Shown here piece after piece: positions 16,409-24,013 of a stretch of 32,893 nucleotides of DNA. Each line of letters opens with the position of its first letter. Position 1 is the stretch's first letter. The notes beneath the pieces were generated by a model. The model saw only the letters and a list, made by a program, of their open reading frames with translations. It was not told where the DNA came from and searched no databases. The stretch is from an uncultured Bacteroidia bacterium (GTDB lineage Bacteria; Bacteroidota; Bacteroidia; Bacteroidales; UBA932). The translations under genes were made by a program, and so were the position numbers. Where the stretch lies: assembly GCA_902768985.1 (NCBI GenBank), contig CACXNA010000018.1, forward strand, positions 1 to 32,893. Reading direction: 5' to 3'.

Positions 16409-16741
16409 ATGTTACCGCTTGTCTCCAACATCTTTCAACTCTTCAGCTCCAACGTCGCCGGAACCTGCGTCGTCACGCTGTGTCTGATCGCTCTCTTCTT
16501 CGTGGCCTGGAAGGCGCCCGCCTGGGTGAAGGAAGCCGGCCTCGCCGGGCTCGCCGTCGGCTGGCTGTGGACCATCATCGGGTTCATGCAGATGGGAAAT
16601 GCCATCATCGAGTGCGAGCCCGACGTGGACACGTATATCATCTGGGGCGCCGTCCCTTGCGCCCTGCTTCCAGCTGCCTACGGCACCGTGGTCTACATCA
16701 TCTCGCTGATCATCCGTGTCGTCCGCAAACCGAAGATGTAG
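16409..16741 (+). CDS. small ExbB/MotA-like membrane protein, diverged (module copy 2)
   Basis: Encodes 110 residues with three hydrophobic segments. It is a diverged paralogue of the 14323 gene: FFVAWKAPAWVKEAG matches FFAAWKAPRWVKEIG, and the end SLIIRVVRKPKM matches SLIVRIVQKPRL. The pore-like second helix (LAVGWLWTIIGFMQMGNAI) is less canonical than in copy 1. The loop holds acidic residues (ECEPDVDTY). The function is unknown; a proton-channel role for this copy is weaker than for copy 1. It diverges from LytTR copy 2 across a 181-base spacer, and a terminator follows. Confidence 0.75.
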   Translation: MLPLVSNIFQLFSSNVAGTCVVTLCLIALFFVAWKAPAWVKEAGLAGLAVGWLWTIIGFMQMGNAIIECEPDVDTYIIWGAVPCALLPAAYGTVVYIISLIIRVVRKPKM

Positions 16742-16773
16742 CCTGCGCCCGCTATCGAAACCGACGAATGAAG

Positions 16774-16808
16774 AAGACCGCTGCCGTCTCAGATGGCGGC
16801 GGTCTTTT
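16774..16808 (+). terminator. terminator after ExbB-like copy 2
   Basis: Stem AAGACCGCTGCC (16774-16785) pairs with GGCGGCGGTCTT (16795-16806), one T-G wobble, with TTTT at the end. The right arm overlaps the last codons of the convergent peptidase gene. Confidence 0.75.
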
Positions 16809-18543
16809 CGCGGAGCCAGTCGGCGATCTCGCGGGGGAGGTGCGGGGAGAGGGTGCGGTAGACGCGCTCGTTGTAGGCGTTGAGCCACTCGATTTCGGCG
16901 CGGTCCAGCAGCGAGATGTCCAGGCCGTCGGTGTCGAAGTGGCAGAGGGTGAGCGTCTCGAACGCGAGCCAGCGGCCGAATTCGTTCTGCCCGGCGGGCA
17001 CGACCAGCATCATGTTCTCATGGCGCACGCCGTGCTTCCCTTCCCGGTAGATGCCGGGCTCGTCGGAGAGGATCATGCCCGGCACGAGGGGCGTCGGGTT
17101 GAGGTTCTGCCGCAGGTCGATCGGCGGCTCGTGCACGCCGAGGAACCAGCCGACGCCGTGGCCCGTGCCGTGGCCGAAGTTGCGCTGGCGATGCCAGAGC
17201 GGCATGCGGGCGAGGACGTCCAGGCGGCAGCCGGGGGTCCCTTCCGGGAAAACGGCCATCGCCAGGTCGATGTGCCCCTTCAGCACCAGTGTGTAGTCTT
17301 CGCGCTCCAGGGCGCTGATGCGCCCGATGGGGACGGTGCGGGTGATGTCCGTCGTGCCGTTGTCGTACTGCCCGCCGCTGTCGCAGAGGTAGAGTCCGCC
17401 TTCGCGGATCACGGGAGCATGGGTGCGCGGGGTGATATAATGCGGCAGGGCGGCGCCGGGGCCGTAGGCGGAGATGGTCTCGAAACTGTCTCCGTGGTAG
17501 CCGGGGATGTCAGCGCGCAGCTGGCCCAGCTTGACGGCGGCGTCCCACTCCGTGATCTCGCGCCCGGCGTCCACCGAACGCTCCAGCCAGTACAGGTAGC
17601 GCTCCATCGCGAGGCCGTCCTGCAGGTGCGCCTCGCGCATCCCGGCGATCTCAGTGGGGTTCTTGACGGCCTTGCGCAGGCCCACGGGGCTCGTTCCGAT
17701 TTCAAGCGGCAGCTTGGCGGCCGTCAGGCCCGAGTAGAGCTGGTAGTTGAGGGTGGCGGCGTCCACGAAGAGCCGCCCCTGGAACTCGGAGGAGAGGAAG
17801 TCGATGTCGGCGTAGGGCAGCATCCGCACGCCGTCGGCCTCCAGGATGCTGAAGGTGGCCGCGGAGTCGGGGTCTTCGACCGCGTCCTTGAGCACGTACC
17901 AGCAGACGTCGTCCTGCGAGACGAGCAGGTAGCTGATCACGAACGGGTTGTATTCGATGTCGGAGGCACGGACGTTGAGCAGCCAGGCGATCTGGTCCAG
18001 CGCCGTCAGCAGGATCCCGTCGCACTCGTGCTCCTGCAGGAAGCCGCGGATCCAGGTCAGCTTTTCCCGGCGGCTCTCGCCGGGATTCACGGTGAAGATC
18101 GGCGTCTGCGGGATGGCGGGCCGGTCGGTCCAGAAGGGGTTCAGCAGGTCCGGGACGCTGATCACGGTGCCGGGCAGCGACTGCGCGAAATCGGTCCCCA
18201 CGCACAGGCCGTCCACGGCGATGAGCCCCTCGCTGCCGAACTGGCTCTCCAGCCACTCGGGGATCAGGACCTGCTCCGGCACGCGCGTCTTGTGGAGCGC
18301 GATGCCGGTGCCGGCGAGCTGCTGCTCCGCCTGGATGAAGTAGCGCGTGTCGGTCCAGAGGCCGGCGTGGTCCAGGGTGACCACCAGGTCGCCCGCCTCG
18401 CCGGTGAAGCCGGAGAGCCACTCCACCTGCTTCCAGCGCTCGGCTGGGTATTCGCTGCAATGGGGATCCGAGCCGGTCACGACTACCGCGTCCCAGCCCC
18501 GGGCGCGCATCAGTGTGCGCAGGGTCTCGATTCTGTCTGCCAT
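16789..18543 (-). CDS. Xaa-Pro aminopeptidase (M24B)
   Basis: Encodes 584 residues, the length of the three-domain aminopeptidase P group. N-terminal creatinase-like domains 1 and 2 (about 1-290) precede the catalytic pita-bread domain. All five metal ligands are present: Asp388 (LCDSGGQY), Asp399 (TTDITR), His462 (GHGTGHGVG), Glu495 (LSDEPGIY) and Glu509 (VRHENMM). The enzyme removes N-terminal residues preceding proline in cytosolic peptide turnover; no signal peptide is seen. Start: TATATTTG on the minus strand (CAAATATA at 18550-18557) lies 6 bases before the ATG, so the message may be leaderless. It is divergent from dus. Confidence 0.94.
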   Translation of the reverse strand: MADRIETLRTLMRARGWDAVVVTGSDPHCSEYPAERWKQVEWLSGFTGEAGDLVVTLDHAGLWTDTRYFIQAEQQLAGTGIALHKTRVPEQVLIPEWLESQFGSEGLIAVDGLCVGTDFAQSLPGTVISVPDLLNPFWTDRPAIPQTPIFTVNPGESRREKLTWIRGFLQEHECDGILLTALDQIAWLLNVRASDIEYNPFVISYLLVSQDDVCWYVLKDAVEDPDSAATFSILEADGVRMLPYADIDFLSSEFQGRLFVDAATLNYQLYSGLTAAKLPLEIGTSPVGLRKAVKNPTEIAGMREAHLQDGLAMERYLYWLERSVDAGREITEWDAAVKLGQLRADIPGYHGDSFETISAYGPGAALPHYITPRTHAPVIREGGLYLCDSGGQYDNGTTDITRTVPIGRISALEREDYTLVLKGHIDLAMAVFPEGTPGCRLDVLARMPLWHRQRNFGHGTGHGVGWFLGVHEPPIDLRQNLNPTPLVPGMILSDEPGIYREGKHGVRHENMMLVVPAGQNEFGRWLAFETLTLCHFDTDGLDISLLDRAEIEWLNAYNERVYRTLSPHLPREIADWLREKTAAI

Positions 18544-18549
18544 ACTTTA

Positions 18550-18570
18550 CAAATATAATGATTATTTTTG
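18550..18570. promoter_or_regulatory. compact divergent promoter (peptidase - / dus +)
   Basis: CAAATATA (18550-18557) is the minus-strand -7 box TATATTTG for the peptidase, and TATTTTTG (18563-18570) the plus-strand box for dus. They are only 5 bases apart, and each lies 6 bases before its own ATG. No good -33 element was found for either. Confidence 0.7.
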
Positions 18571-18576
18571 CACGTT

Positions 18577-19572
18577 ATGAAGATTGGACCCCTGGACCTG
18601 GGCGAGCGCCCGCTGCTGCTCGCGCCGATGGAAGACGTCACGGACGTCTCCTTCCGCGTGCTCTGTCGTGAGCAGGGAGCCGCCATGGTCTACACGGAAT
18701 TTGTCAACTCCGACGGCCTGGTCCGCGATGTCCCCAAGACCATCGCCAAGATGCACACGCTCGAAGAGGAGGCCCCGGTGGGCATCCAGATCTATGGGCA
18801 GCACCCCGACGCGATGGTGGACGCGGCCCGGATGGCCGAGCGCGCCGCAGAGCTGACGGGCGGCCACGGGGCCGACCTCGTCGACATCAACTTCGGCTGC
18901 CCCGTGAGCAAGATCGCGGGCCGCGGTGCCGGCTCCGGCATGATGCGCGAACCGGACAAGATGGTGGCCATCACCAAGGCCGTCGTGGAAGCGGTCGGCA
19001 AGCCCGTGACCGTCAAGACGCGCTTGGGTTGGGACGACCAGTCCAAAATCATCGTCGAGCTCGCGGAGCGCCTGCAGGACGTGGGCATCGCCGCCCTGAC
19101 CATCCACGGCCGCACCCGCTGCCAGCTCTACAAGGGCGAGGCCGACTGGACGCTGATCGGCGCCGTCAAGGCCAATCCCCGCATGCATATTCCCATCATC
19201 GGCAACGGCGACATCACTGACGGCCCCTCCGCGAAGCAGGCCTTCGAGCGCTACGGCGTGGACGGCATCATGATTGGGCGCGCGACCTTCGGGCACCCCT
19301 GGATCTTCCGGGAGATCCGCCATTACCTGGACCACGGCGAGCCCATGCCCGCCCTGACGGTGGCGGAGAAAGTGGCCCTGGCGCGCCGCCACCTGGCCCT
19401 GTCGCTGCAGTACAAGGGCGAGCCGCGCGGCATCTACGAGATGCGCCGCCACCTGTCCTGCTATTTCAAGGGCCTGCCCGACTTCAAGGAGACCCGCATG
19501 CGCATGGTCACGACCCTGGACGTGGCCGAGCTGAACGACATCCTCGATACCATAGAACAGCGATATGATTGA
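18577..19572 (+). CDS. dus: tRNA-dihydrouridine synthase
   Basis: Encodes 331 residues from ATG 18577. An ATG 3 codons upstream would overlap the promoter box. It is a flavin-dependent enzyme that reduces uridines in tRNA D-loops. Seen: LLLAPMEDVTDVSFR near the N-terminus (FMN site), catalytic Cys108 in NFGCPVSKIAGRGAGS, IHGRTRCQLYKGEADW and IPIIGNGDI, with DGIMIGRATFGHPWIF (phosphate site). It is closest in look to DusB-type enzymes, but the paralogue was not resolved. The last 8 bases overlap the lpxK start, so both are one unit. Confidence 0.93.
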   Translation: MKIGPLDLGERPLLLAPMEDVTDVSFRVLCREQGAAMVYTEFVNSDGLVRDVPKTIAKMHTLEEEAPVGIQIYGQHPDAMVDAARMAERAAELTGGHGADLVDINFGCPVSKIAGRGAGSGMMREPDKMVAITKAVVEAVGKPVTVKTRLGWDDQSKIIVELAERLQDVGIAALTIHGRTRCQLYKGEADWTLIGAVKANPRMHIPIIGNGDITDGPSAKQAFERYGVDGIMIGRATFGHPWIFREIRHYLDHGEPMPALTVAEKVALARRHLALSLQYKGEPRGIYEMRRHLSCYFKGLPDFKETRMRMVTTLDVAELNDILDTIEQRYD

Positions 19573-20689
19573 CAAGTTCCTCCTCTTCCCGTATTACTGG
19601 GTCTTAAAAGCCCGAAACCGCCGCTGGAGCCGTCCCGGCCGCAAGTTCAGCTACGCCGAAGTGCCGACGCTCTGCATCGGCAACGTGACCGTCGGCGGCA
19701 CCGGGAAAACCCCGCACGTGGAGATGGTCCTGCGCCTGCTGCAGCAGCACCCGGACTGGTGCGACAAGCAGCTCGCCGTGCTTTCGCGCGGCTACAAGCG
19801 CGAAAGCAAGGGCTTCCAGCAGGTGACGGCCGAGGGGAGCGCTGTCCTGTACGGCGACGAGCCGATGCAGATCAAGAAGAAATTTCCGGACGTGGTCGTG
19901 GCCGTGGACAAGAAGCGTGAGCAGGGCTGCGACCTGCTGGCGCACCCCGAGAAGCTGACGGGGCGCCGCTGGGAGAAGCGCTGCTGGAACCGCGAATTCA
20001 AGCCCGCTGACTATATCCTTCTGGACGATGCCTTCCAGTACCGCCGCCTCAAGACGCACAAGAGCGTGGTGCTGGTGGACTACAACCGCCCCGTCCAGAA
20101 GGACATGCTGCTGCCGCTGGGCCGCCTGCGCGACCTGCCGGAGCGCATCTATGACGCGGACGCGCTCATCGTGACCAAGTGCCCGGCCGCGCTGGACGAG
20201 ACCGCGCGCGCCGCCTTCGTCCGCGACCTGGGCTTCACGGACTTCCTGCCGTCCGCCTGCGAGGCCACCAACCCCAAGGGGCGCCGCCAGCTGATCTTCT
20301 TCACTTCCGTGCATTACGCCCCGGCGGAAGGGGTATATCCAACGGCCGAGCCGCGCTACGCCTACTGCAAGAAAGCCATCCTCGTGACGGGCATCGCGTC
20401 GGACAAGCCGCTTCGCTCTTATCTGAGCGACACGTACAAGATCTGCGAGCACTTCCGCTTCCCGGACCACCACCGCTTCGCGTGGAAGGATATCTCGCGC
20501 ATCCAGGATGCCGCGAACAAGCAGCGCACGGCCGCCGTCATCACGACGGAGAAGGACGCCCAGCGCCTGGTGGACTGCACAGGAATGCCACAGGCGCTCA
20601 TGGAGCGCCTGTTCAAAGTCCCGATCTCCGCGGAATTCCTGACGGAAGAGGAGCGGACAATCTTTACTGATTTTATTACAGAAGTATAG
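19565..20689 (+). CDS. lpxK: tetraacyldisaccharide 4'-kinase
   Basis: Encodes 374 residues. LpxK phosphorylates the 4' position of the lipid A precursor at the inner-membrane face. Evidence: an N-terminal membrane-associating stretch (IDKFLLFPYYWVLK), the Walker A motif VGGTGKTPH (43-51), SRGYKRESKGF, GDEPMQIKKKFP and LLDDAFQYRRLKTHKSVVLV, which is the LpxK form of the DDGFQH motif. Overlap with dus (8 bases) implies translational coupling. It ends 12 bases before the convergent frr stop. Confidence 0.94.
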   Translation: MIDKFLLFPYYWVLKARNRRWSRPGRKFSYAEVPTLCIGNVTVGGTGKTPHVEMVLRLLQQHPDWCDKQLAVLSRGYKRESKGFQQVTAEGSAVLYGDEPMQIKKKFPDVVVAVDKKREQGCDLLAHPEKLTGRRWEKRCWNREFKPADYILLDDAFQYRRLKTHKSVVLVDYNRPVQKDMLLPLGRLRDLPERIYDADALIVTKCPAALDETARAAFVRDLGFTDFLPSACEATNPKGRRQLIFFTSVHYAPAEGVYPTAEPRYAYCKKAILVTGIASDKPLRSYLSDTYKICEHFRFPDHHRFAWKDISRIQDAANKQRTAAVITTEKDAQRLVDCTGMPQALMERLFKVPISAEFLTEEERTIFTDFITEV

Positions 20690-20701
20690 GAGCGACGGGC
20701 C

Positions 20702-21271
20702 TTAGACCGTCATGATTTCCTTTTCCTTGGCGGCGACGATGTCGTCGATCTTCTTGACGTTCTTGTCGGTGATCTTCTGCACTTCAGCTTCGGCCTCCTT
20801 CTCGGTGTCCTCGGACATGCCCTCGTTCTTCTGGGCCTTCTTGAGGAGTTCGATGCCGTCGCGACGGGCGTTGCGGACCACGACCTTGGCGTTCTCGCCG
20901 GTGGTCTTGGCCTTCTTGATGAGGTCCTTGCGGCGATCCTCGGTCAGGGCCGGGACGGTGCAGCGGATGACCTCGCCGTTGTTCTGCGGGGTGAGGCCGA
21001 GGTTGGCGTCGATGATGGCCTTCTCGATCTTGTTGATGAGGCTCTTCTCCCAGGGCTGCAGCGCGAGGGTCTTGGCGTCCGGCGCGGAGATGGAAGCCAC
21101 CTGGTGAAGGGCGGTCGGGGTGCCGTAATAGTCGATGGTCACGCCGTTGAAGATGGCCGGGTTGGCCTTGCCGACGCGGTAGGATTTCAGGTCTTCCTCC
21201 AGGAAGTTGATCGCCTCCTGCATTTTGCCTTCGGTCTGGTCGATGATTTCTTTTGCTCTGTCGGTTAACAT
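20702..21271 (-). CDS. frr: ribosome recycling factor
   Basis: Encodes 189 residues, typical for RRF, which with EF-G splits the post-termination ribosome. Family features: EGKMQEAINFLEEDLKSYRVGKANP near the N-terminus, DYYGTPTALHQVASISAPDAKTL, TEDRRKDLIKKAKTTGENAKV and VRNARRDGIELLKKAQKN. It lies downstream of pyrH on the same strand, 55 bases apart, with a palindromic repeat between. pyrH-frr is a well-known gene pair, often after rpsB-tsf; here those two are about 3 kb away on the other strand. Confidence 0.97.
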   Translation of the reverse strand: MLTDRAKEIIDQTEGKMQEAINFLEEDLKSYRVGKANPAIFNGVTIDYYGTPTALHQVASISAPDAKTLALQPWEKSLINKIEKAIIDANLGLTPQNNGEVIRCTVPALTEDRRKDLIKKAKTTGENAKVVVRNARRDGIELLKKAQKNEGMSEDTEKEAEAEVQKITDKNVKKIDDIVAAKEKEIMTV

Positions 21272-21302
21272 ATCTTTTATATTTTAATTACTGAATATAA
21301 TA

Positions 21303-21327
21303 GTCATTCCGGACTTGATCCGGAATC
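21303..21327. repeat. palindromic repeat (REP-like), copy 1
   Basis: 25 bases: GTC, ATTCCGGA, CTTGA, TCCGGAAT, C. Arms form an 8-base-pair stem. It lies between pyrH and frr, and its last base is part of the pyrH stop codon. It shares the stem and flanks with copies at 22849, 24872 and 32517. Confidence 0.85.
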
Positions 21328-22025
21328 TATGCGTGTACAACGGTGCCGATCTTCTCGCCGTTCAGCAGGCGGGTCAGGTTGCCGTCCTGCTCGACGTTGA
21401 AGACGATGATGGGGATGGGACCCTGCTCGCAGAGGGCGAAGGCGGTCAGGTCCATGACCTTGAGCTTGTCGGAGATGGCCTTCGAGAAGGTGAGCTCCTC
21501 GTAGCGCGTGGCGGTCGGGTCCTTCTCGGGGTCGGCGGTGTACACGCCGTCCACGCGGGTGCCCTTCAGCAGGGCGTCCGCCTCGATCTCGAGAGCGCGC
21601 AGCGCGGCGCCGGAGTCGGTGGTGAAGAAGGGGTTGCCGGTGCCGCCGGCGATGAGGGCTACGCCGCCGCGATTCAGCACGGCGAGGGCGTCTTCCTTCC
21701 TATAATAATGTGCGACGGGATTCATCGGGGTGGCGGTGAAGACTTCCGCCTCCACGCCCAGGCTGCGGATGGCGCCGGCGATGGCGAGCGCGTTCATGAC
21801 CGTGGCGAGCATGCCCATGCGGTCGCCCGTGATGCGGTCGAAACCCTTGCCCATGCCCTGCAGGCCGCGGAAGAAGTTGCCGCCGCCGTTGACGACCGCC
21901 ACCTGGTGGCCGGCCTTGACGGCTTCAACGATTTCGCGGGCGTAGCGCATGAGGTAATTCTCATCGATTCCTTTGCCTGCGGGGCCGCCCAGGGACTCAC
22001 CGCTCAGCTTCAGCAAAACTCTCAT
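21327..22025 (-). CDS. pyrH: UMP kinase
   Basis: Encodes 232 residues from ATG 22025; an in-frame ATG 8 codons upstream lies within the predicted leader. PyrH is the hexameric amino-acid-kinase-fold enzyme converting UMP to UDP. Seen: MRVLLKLSGESLGGPAGKGI, VVNGGGNFFRG (UMP site), DRMGMLATVMNALA, GGTGNPFFTTDSGAALRALE and DGVYTADPEKDPTATRYEEL. It heads the pyrH-frr unit. On the minus strand, TTG (CAA at 22075-22077), 20 bases and TAAATTTG (22047-22054) form a clear promoter with a 21-base leader. Confidence 0.97.
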   Translation of the reverse strand: MRVLLKLSGESLGGPAGKGIDENYLMRYAREIVEAVKAGHQVAVVNGGGNFFRGLQGMGKGFDRITGDRMGMLATVMNALAIAGAIRSLGVEAEVFTATPMNPVAHYYRKEDALAVLNRGGVALIAGGTGNPFFTTDSGAALRALEIEADALLKGTRVDGVYTADPEKDPTATRYEELTFSKAISDKLKVMDLTAFALCEQGPIPIIVFNVEQDGNLTRLLNGEKIGTVVHA

Positions 22026-22046
22026 AGATTCAGTGTTTGTGGAGAA

Positions 22047-22077
22047 CAAATTTATTGGAAAATTATGAAACTTGCAA
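22047..22077 (-). promoter_or_regulatory. promoter of pyrH-frr
   Basis: On the minus strand, TTG (22075-22077), 20 bases, TAAATTTG (22047-22054). It is back to back with the -7 box of the cytochrome b gene. Confidence 0.7.
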
Positions 22078-22086
22078 GATTAGGGT

Positions 22087-22094
22087 TATATTTG
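22087..22094 (+). promoter_or_regulatory. -7 box of the cytochrome b gene
   Basis: TATATTTG matches TAnnTTTG; the -33 element is poor. The leader is about 29 bases to ATG 22124. Confidence 0.6.
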
Positions 22095-22123
22095 CAGTCT
22101 AGACTAGCTTTAATCCAAACACG

Positions 22124-22849
22124 ATGTTTATATTCAACTCCTCTATCGGCAAGAAATTCATCCAGGCGGTGAGTGGCGCCTTCCTGATCTTTTTCCTCAT
22201 CCTTCACGGGGTCATCAACTTCTTCTCCGTCATCGATTCCTTCACGGGTAAGTTCGGTGCCGTTGCGAACGACGAGGCGATCTTCAGCAAGGGCGACGGC
22301 CTGTTCAAACTCGGCTGCGACTTCATGTCCACGCCGATCATTGACATCATGGTCCCGATCCTCGCGCTTGGCTTCGTGATCCATATCGCTTATGGCTGCT
22401 GGCTGACCTGGCAGAACATCCGCGCCCGTGGCGGCGTGAAGCGTTACGAAGTGGCCAGCAAGGCCGCCGTCGATTCCTGGTCCGCCAAGAACATGCTCGT
22501 GCTTGGTATCATGGTCCTCGGTTTCCTGGGCTTCCACCTGACGCACTTCTGGGCCAAGATGCAGCTGCCGGAGATGTTCGGCGTCGGTAATTTCGAGAAT
22601 AATCCTTATCTCCTGCTGACGACCACGTTCGGTCACTGGTGGGTTGTGGCGCTCTACATTGTGTGGTTCGTCGCCATCTGGTTCCACCTCGTGCACGGCT
22701 TCTGGAGCATGTTCCAGACCGTGGGCTGGAACGGCAGCACTTGGTTCAAGCGCCTGAAGGTCATCGGCGTTATCGTCGCTACGCTGATCGTCCTCCTCTT
22801 CGTGGCCACCGCGGTCAACGCCTTCGTCCAGGCAAACTTCATCGCTTAG
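22124..22849 (+). CDS. sdhC: succinate dehydrogenase/fumarate reductase cytochrome b subunit
   Basis: Encodes 241 residues with five membrane segments (about 13-32, 67-90, 124-144, 172-195, 212-236). This is the single-subunit diheme membrane anchor found in Bacteroidota and Epsilonproteobacteria (FrdC/SdhC type). Conserved pieces include SSIGKKFIQAVSGAFL, LILHGVINFF, HIAYGCWLTWQNIRARG, GFHLTHFWAKMQ and WFHLVHGFWSMFQTVGWN, with histidines suited to heme and quinone binding. It would anchor the A and B subunits and pass electrons to or from quinone. Those subunits are not adjacent: the next gene is rplM, so the usual CAB operon is broken or split here. A palindromic repeat begins on its last stop base. 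Confidence 0.9.
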   Translation: MFIFNSSIGKKFIQAVSGAFLIFFLILHGVINFFSVIDSFTGKFGAVANDEAIFSKGDGLFKLGCDFMSTPIIDIMVPILALGFVIHIAYGCWLTWQNIRARGGVKRYEVASKAAVDSWSAKNMLVLGIMVLGFLGFHLTHFWAKMQLPEMFGVGNFENNPYLLLTTTFGHWWVVALYIVWFVAIWFHLVHGFWSMFQTVGWNGSTWFKRLKVIGVIVATLIVLLFVATAVNAFVQANFIA

Positions 22850-22873
22850 ATTCCGGGTCGGGCCCGGAATGAC
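22849..22873. repeat. palindromic repeat (REP-like), copy 2
   Basis: Same family, in inverse orientation: G, ATTCCGGG, TCGGG, CCCGGAAT, GAC. It starts with the final G of the sdhC TAG stop. It could form the 3' end hairpin of the sdhC transcript. Confidence 0.85.
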
Positions 22874-22888
22874 GGGAGAAAAGACGTA

Positions 22889-22919
22889 TTTGTTTTTTCA
22901 GAATAAATGACTACCTTTG
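22889..22919 (+). promoter_or_regulatory. strong promoter of rplM-rpsI-rpsB-tsf
   Basis: TTTG (22889-22892), exactly 19 bases, TACCTTTG (22912-22919). The leader of about 50 bases contains an inverted repeat TCCCTA with TAGGGA (22923-22942), a possible L13-type leader structure. Confidence 0.85.
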
Positions 22920-22976
22920 CGGTCCCTATTTTGTGTAGGGATCGCAAATTTTATTAACTATTTAAAGATCAAGACA

Positions 22977-23429
22977 GTGGACACACAAAGCTACAAAACT
23001 GTTTCGCTTAACAAAGCGACGGTTGACAAAAAGTGGGTTGTCATTGACGCGACTGATCTCGCTCTTGGTCGTCTTGCTGCCCGCGTGGTGCTTGTCCTTC
23101 GTGGCAAGACCAAACCGGGTTATACGCCCCACGTGGACTGCGGTGACAACGTCATCGTCGTCAATGCGGAGAAGGTTGCCCTCAGCGGCAAGAAGATGAC
23201 CGACCGGGTTTACACCCGCTACACCGGCTATCCCGGTGGACAGCGGTTCACGACCCCGCGTGAGATCCTCGCCAAGCGGCCTACCGAACTTGTCCGGAGA
23301 GCAGTCAAGGGTATGCTCCCGAAGACCCGTCTTGGTGCCGACCTCCTCAACAACCTGTTCATCTATGCAGGTCCGGAGCACCCGCACCAGGCCCAGAACC
23401 CGAAAGAAATCAAGTTGGACGAAATTTAA
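22977..23429 (+). CDS. rplM: 50S ribosomal protein L13 (uL13)
   Basis: Encodes 150 residues from GTG at 22977 (mature start MDTQSYKTVSLNKATV). The in-frame ATG at 22917 lies inside the promoter's -7 box, so GTG is chosen. uL13 is an early 23S assembly protein. Family motifs are KKWVVIDATDLALGRLAARV, the GDNVIVVNAEKV stretch, YTRYTGYPGGQRFTTPRE and the VKGMLPKTRLGADLLNNLFIY segment. It is the first gene of a rplM-rpsI-rpsB-tsf unit and starts 10 bases before rpsI's end-to-start gap. Confidence 0.95.
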   Translation: MDTQSYKTVSLNKATVDKKWVVIDATDLALGRLAARVVLVLRGKTKPGYTPHVDCGDNVIVVNAEKVALSGKKMTDRVYTRYTGYPGGQRFTTPREILAKRPTELVRRAVKGMLPKTRLGADLLNNLFIYAGPEHPHQAQNPKEIKLDEI

Positions 23430-23438
23430 ACAGAGCAA

Positions 23439-23828
23439 ATGGAACAGACACACGCCCTTGGAAGACGTAAAGCAGCTGTCGCTCGCGTTTATCTCACTCC
23501 CGGCGCCGGCAATGTCACGGTCAACGGTCGCGCTCTCGAGACGTATTTTGCGCTCGATTCCCTCCGCTACATCGTGAACCAGCCGTTCGAAGTTACCTCG
23601 ACGCTCGGCCAGTTTGACGTGAAGGTCACCGTTATCGGCGGTGGTATCAAAGGTCAGGCTGAAGCCATCCGTCTGGGTATCGCCCGCGCCCTCAGCGAGC
23701 TGGACCGTGAAGCTTATCGCTCTGCACTGAAGGCCGCCGGTTTCCTCACCCGCGATGCACGCGAGGTCGAGCGCAAGAAGCCGGGTCAGCCGGGTGCACG
23801 CCGCCGCTTCCAGTTCAGTAAACGTTAG
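23439..23828 (+). CDS. rpsI: 30S ribosomal protein S9 (uS9)
   Basis: Encodes 129 residues. Family features: [23 protein letters not shown] at the N-terminus, [19 protein letters not shown] in the middle, and the C-terminal [17 protein letters not shown], whose last arginine reaches the P-site tRNA. It follows rplM by 9 bases, the conserved rplM-rpsI pair. Confidence 0.98.
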   Translation: MEQTHALGRRKAAVARVYLTPGAGNVTVNGRALETYFALDSLRYIVNQPFEVTSTLGQFDVKVTVIGGGIKGQAEAIRLGIARALSELDREAYRSALKAAGFLTRDAREVERKKPGQPGARRRFQFSKR

Positions 23829-24013
23829 TTACTGCCCGTTTTACGGCACAGTCGCGGTTTTAAACTTCCGGTGTCCGTGAGGATCGAGATGGGAAGTTGC
23901 CGCACTGCGGAAAAGGTTGGAGACCGGACAAGGCTCCGCTACTCCGCCTTGAAGAAAAGAGGCCCCGAGCACGGGGACAGTTTTAAACAGAACAAAAAAA
24001 CAAACGACACACA
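23829..24013 (+). ncRNA. structured leader-like region before rpsB
   Basis: This 185-base gap has no gene and no TAnnTTTG promoter box that I can see, so rpsB is probably transcribed from the rplM promoter. It is rich in potential pairing: AACTTCC (23863-23869) with GGAAGTT (23892-23898), CCGCACTGCGG, CAAGGC with GCCTTG around the 23930-23951 region, and CCCCGAGCACGGGG near 23963. The element TTTTAAAC occurs at 23858-23865 and again at 23981-23988, bracketing the block. A cis-acting leader controlled by S2 or EF-Ts is an inference. Confidence 0.5.

Noticed and set aside
16315-18558. 747-codon plus-strand frame opposite the M24 peptidase
   Set aside because: It overlaps the ExbB-like gene and the peptidase; low-complexity composition and no domains.
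22917-22976. ATG start for rplM at 22917
   Set aside because: It falls in the -7 box of the strong promoter, and the family match begins at the GTG at 22977.
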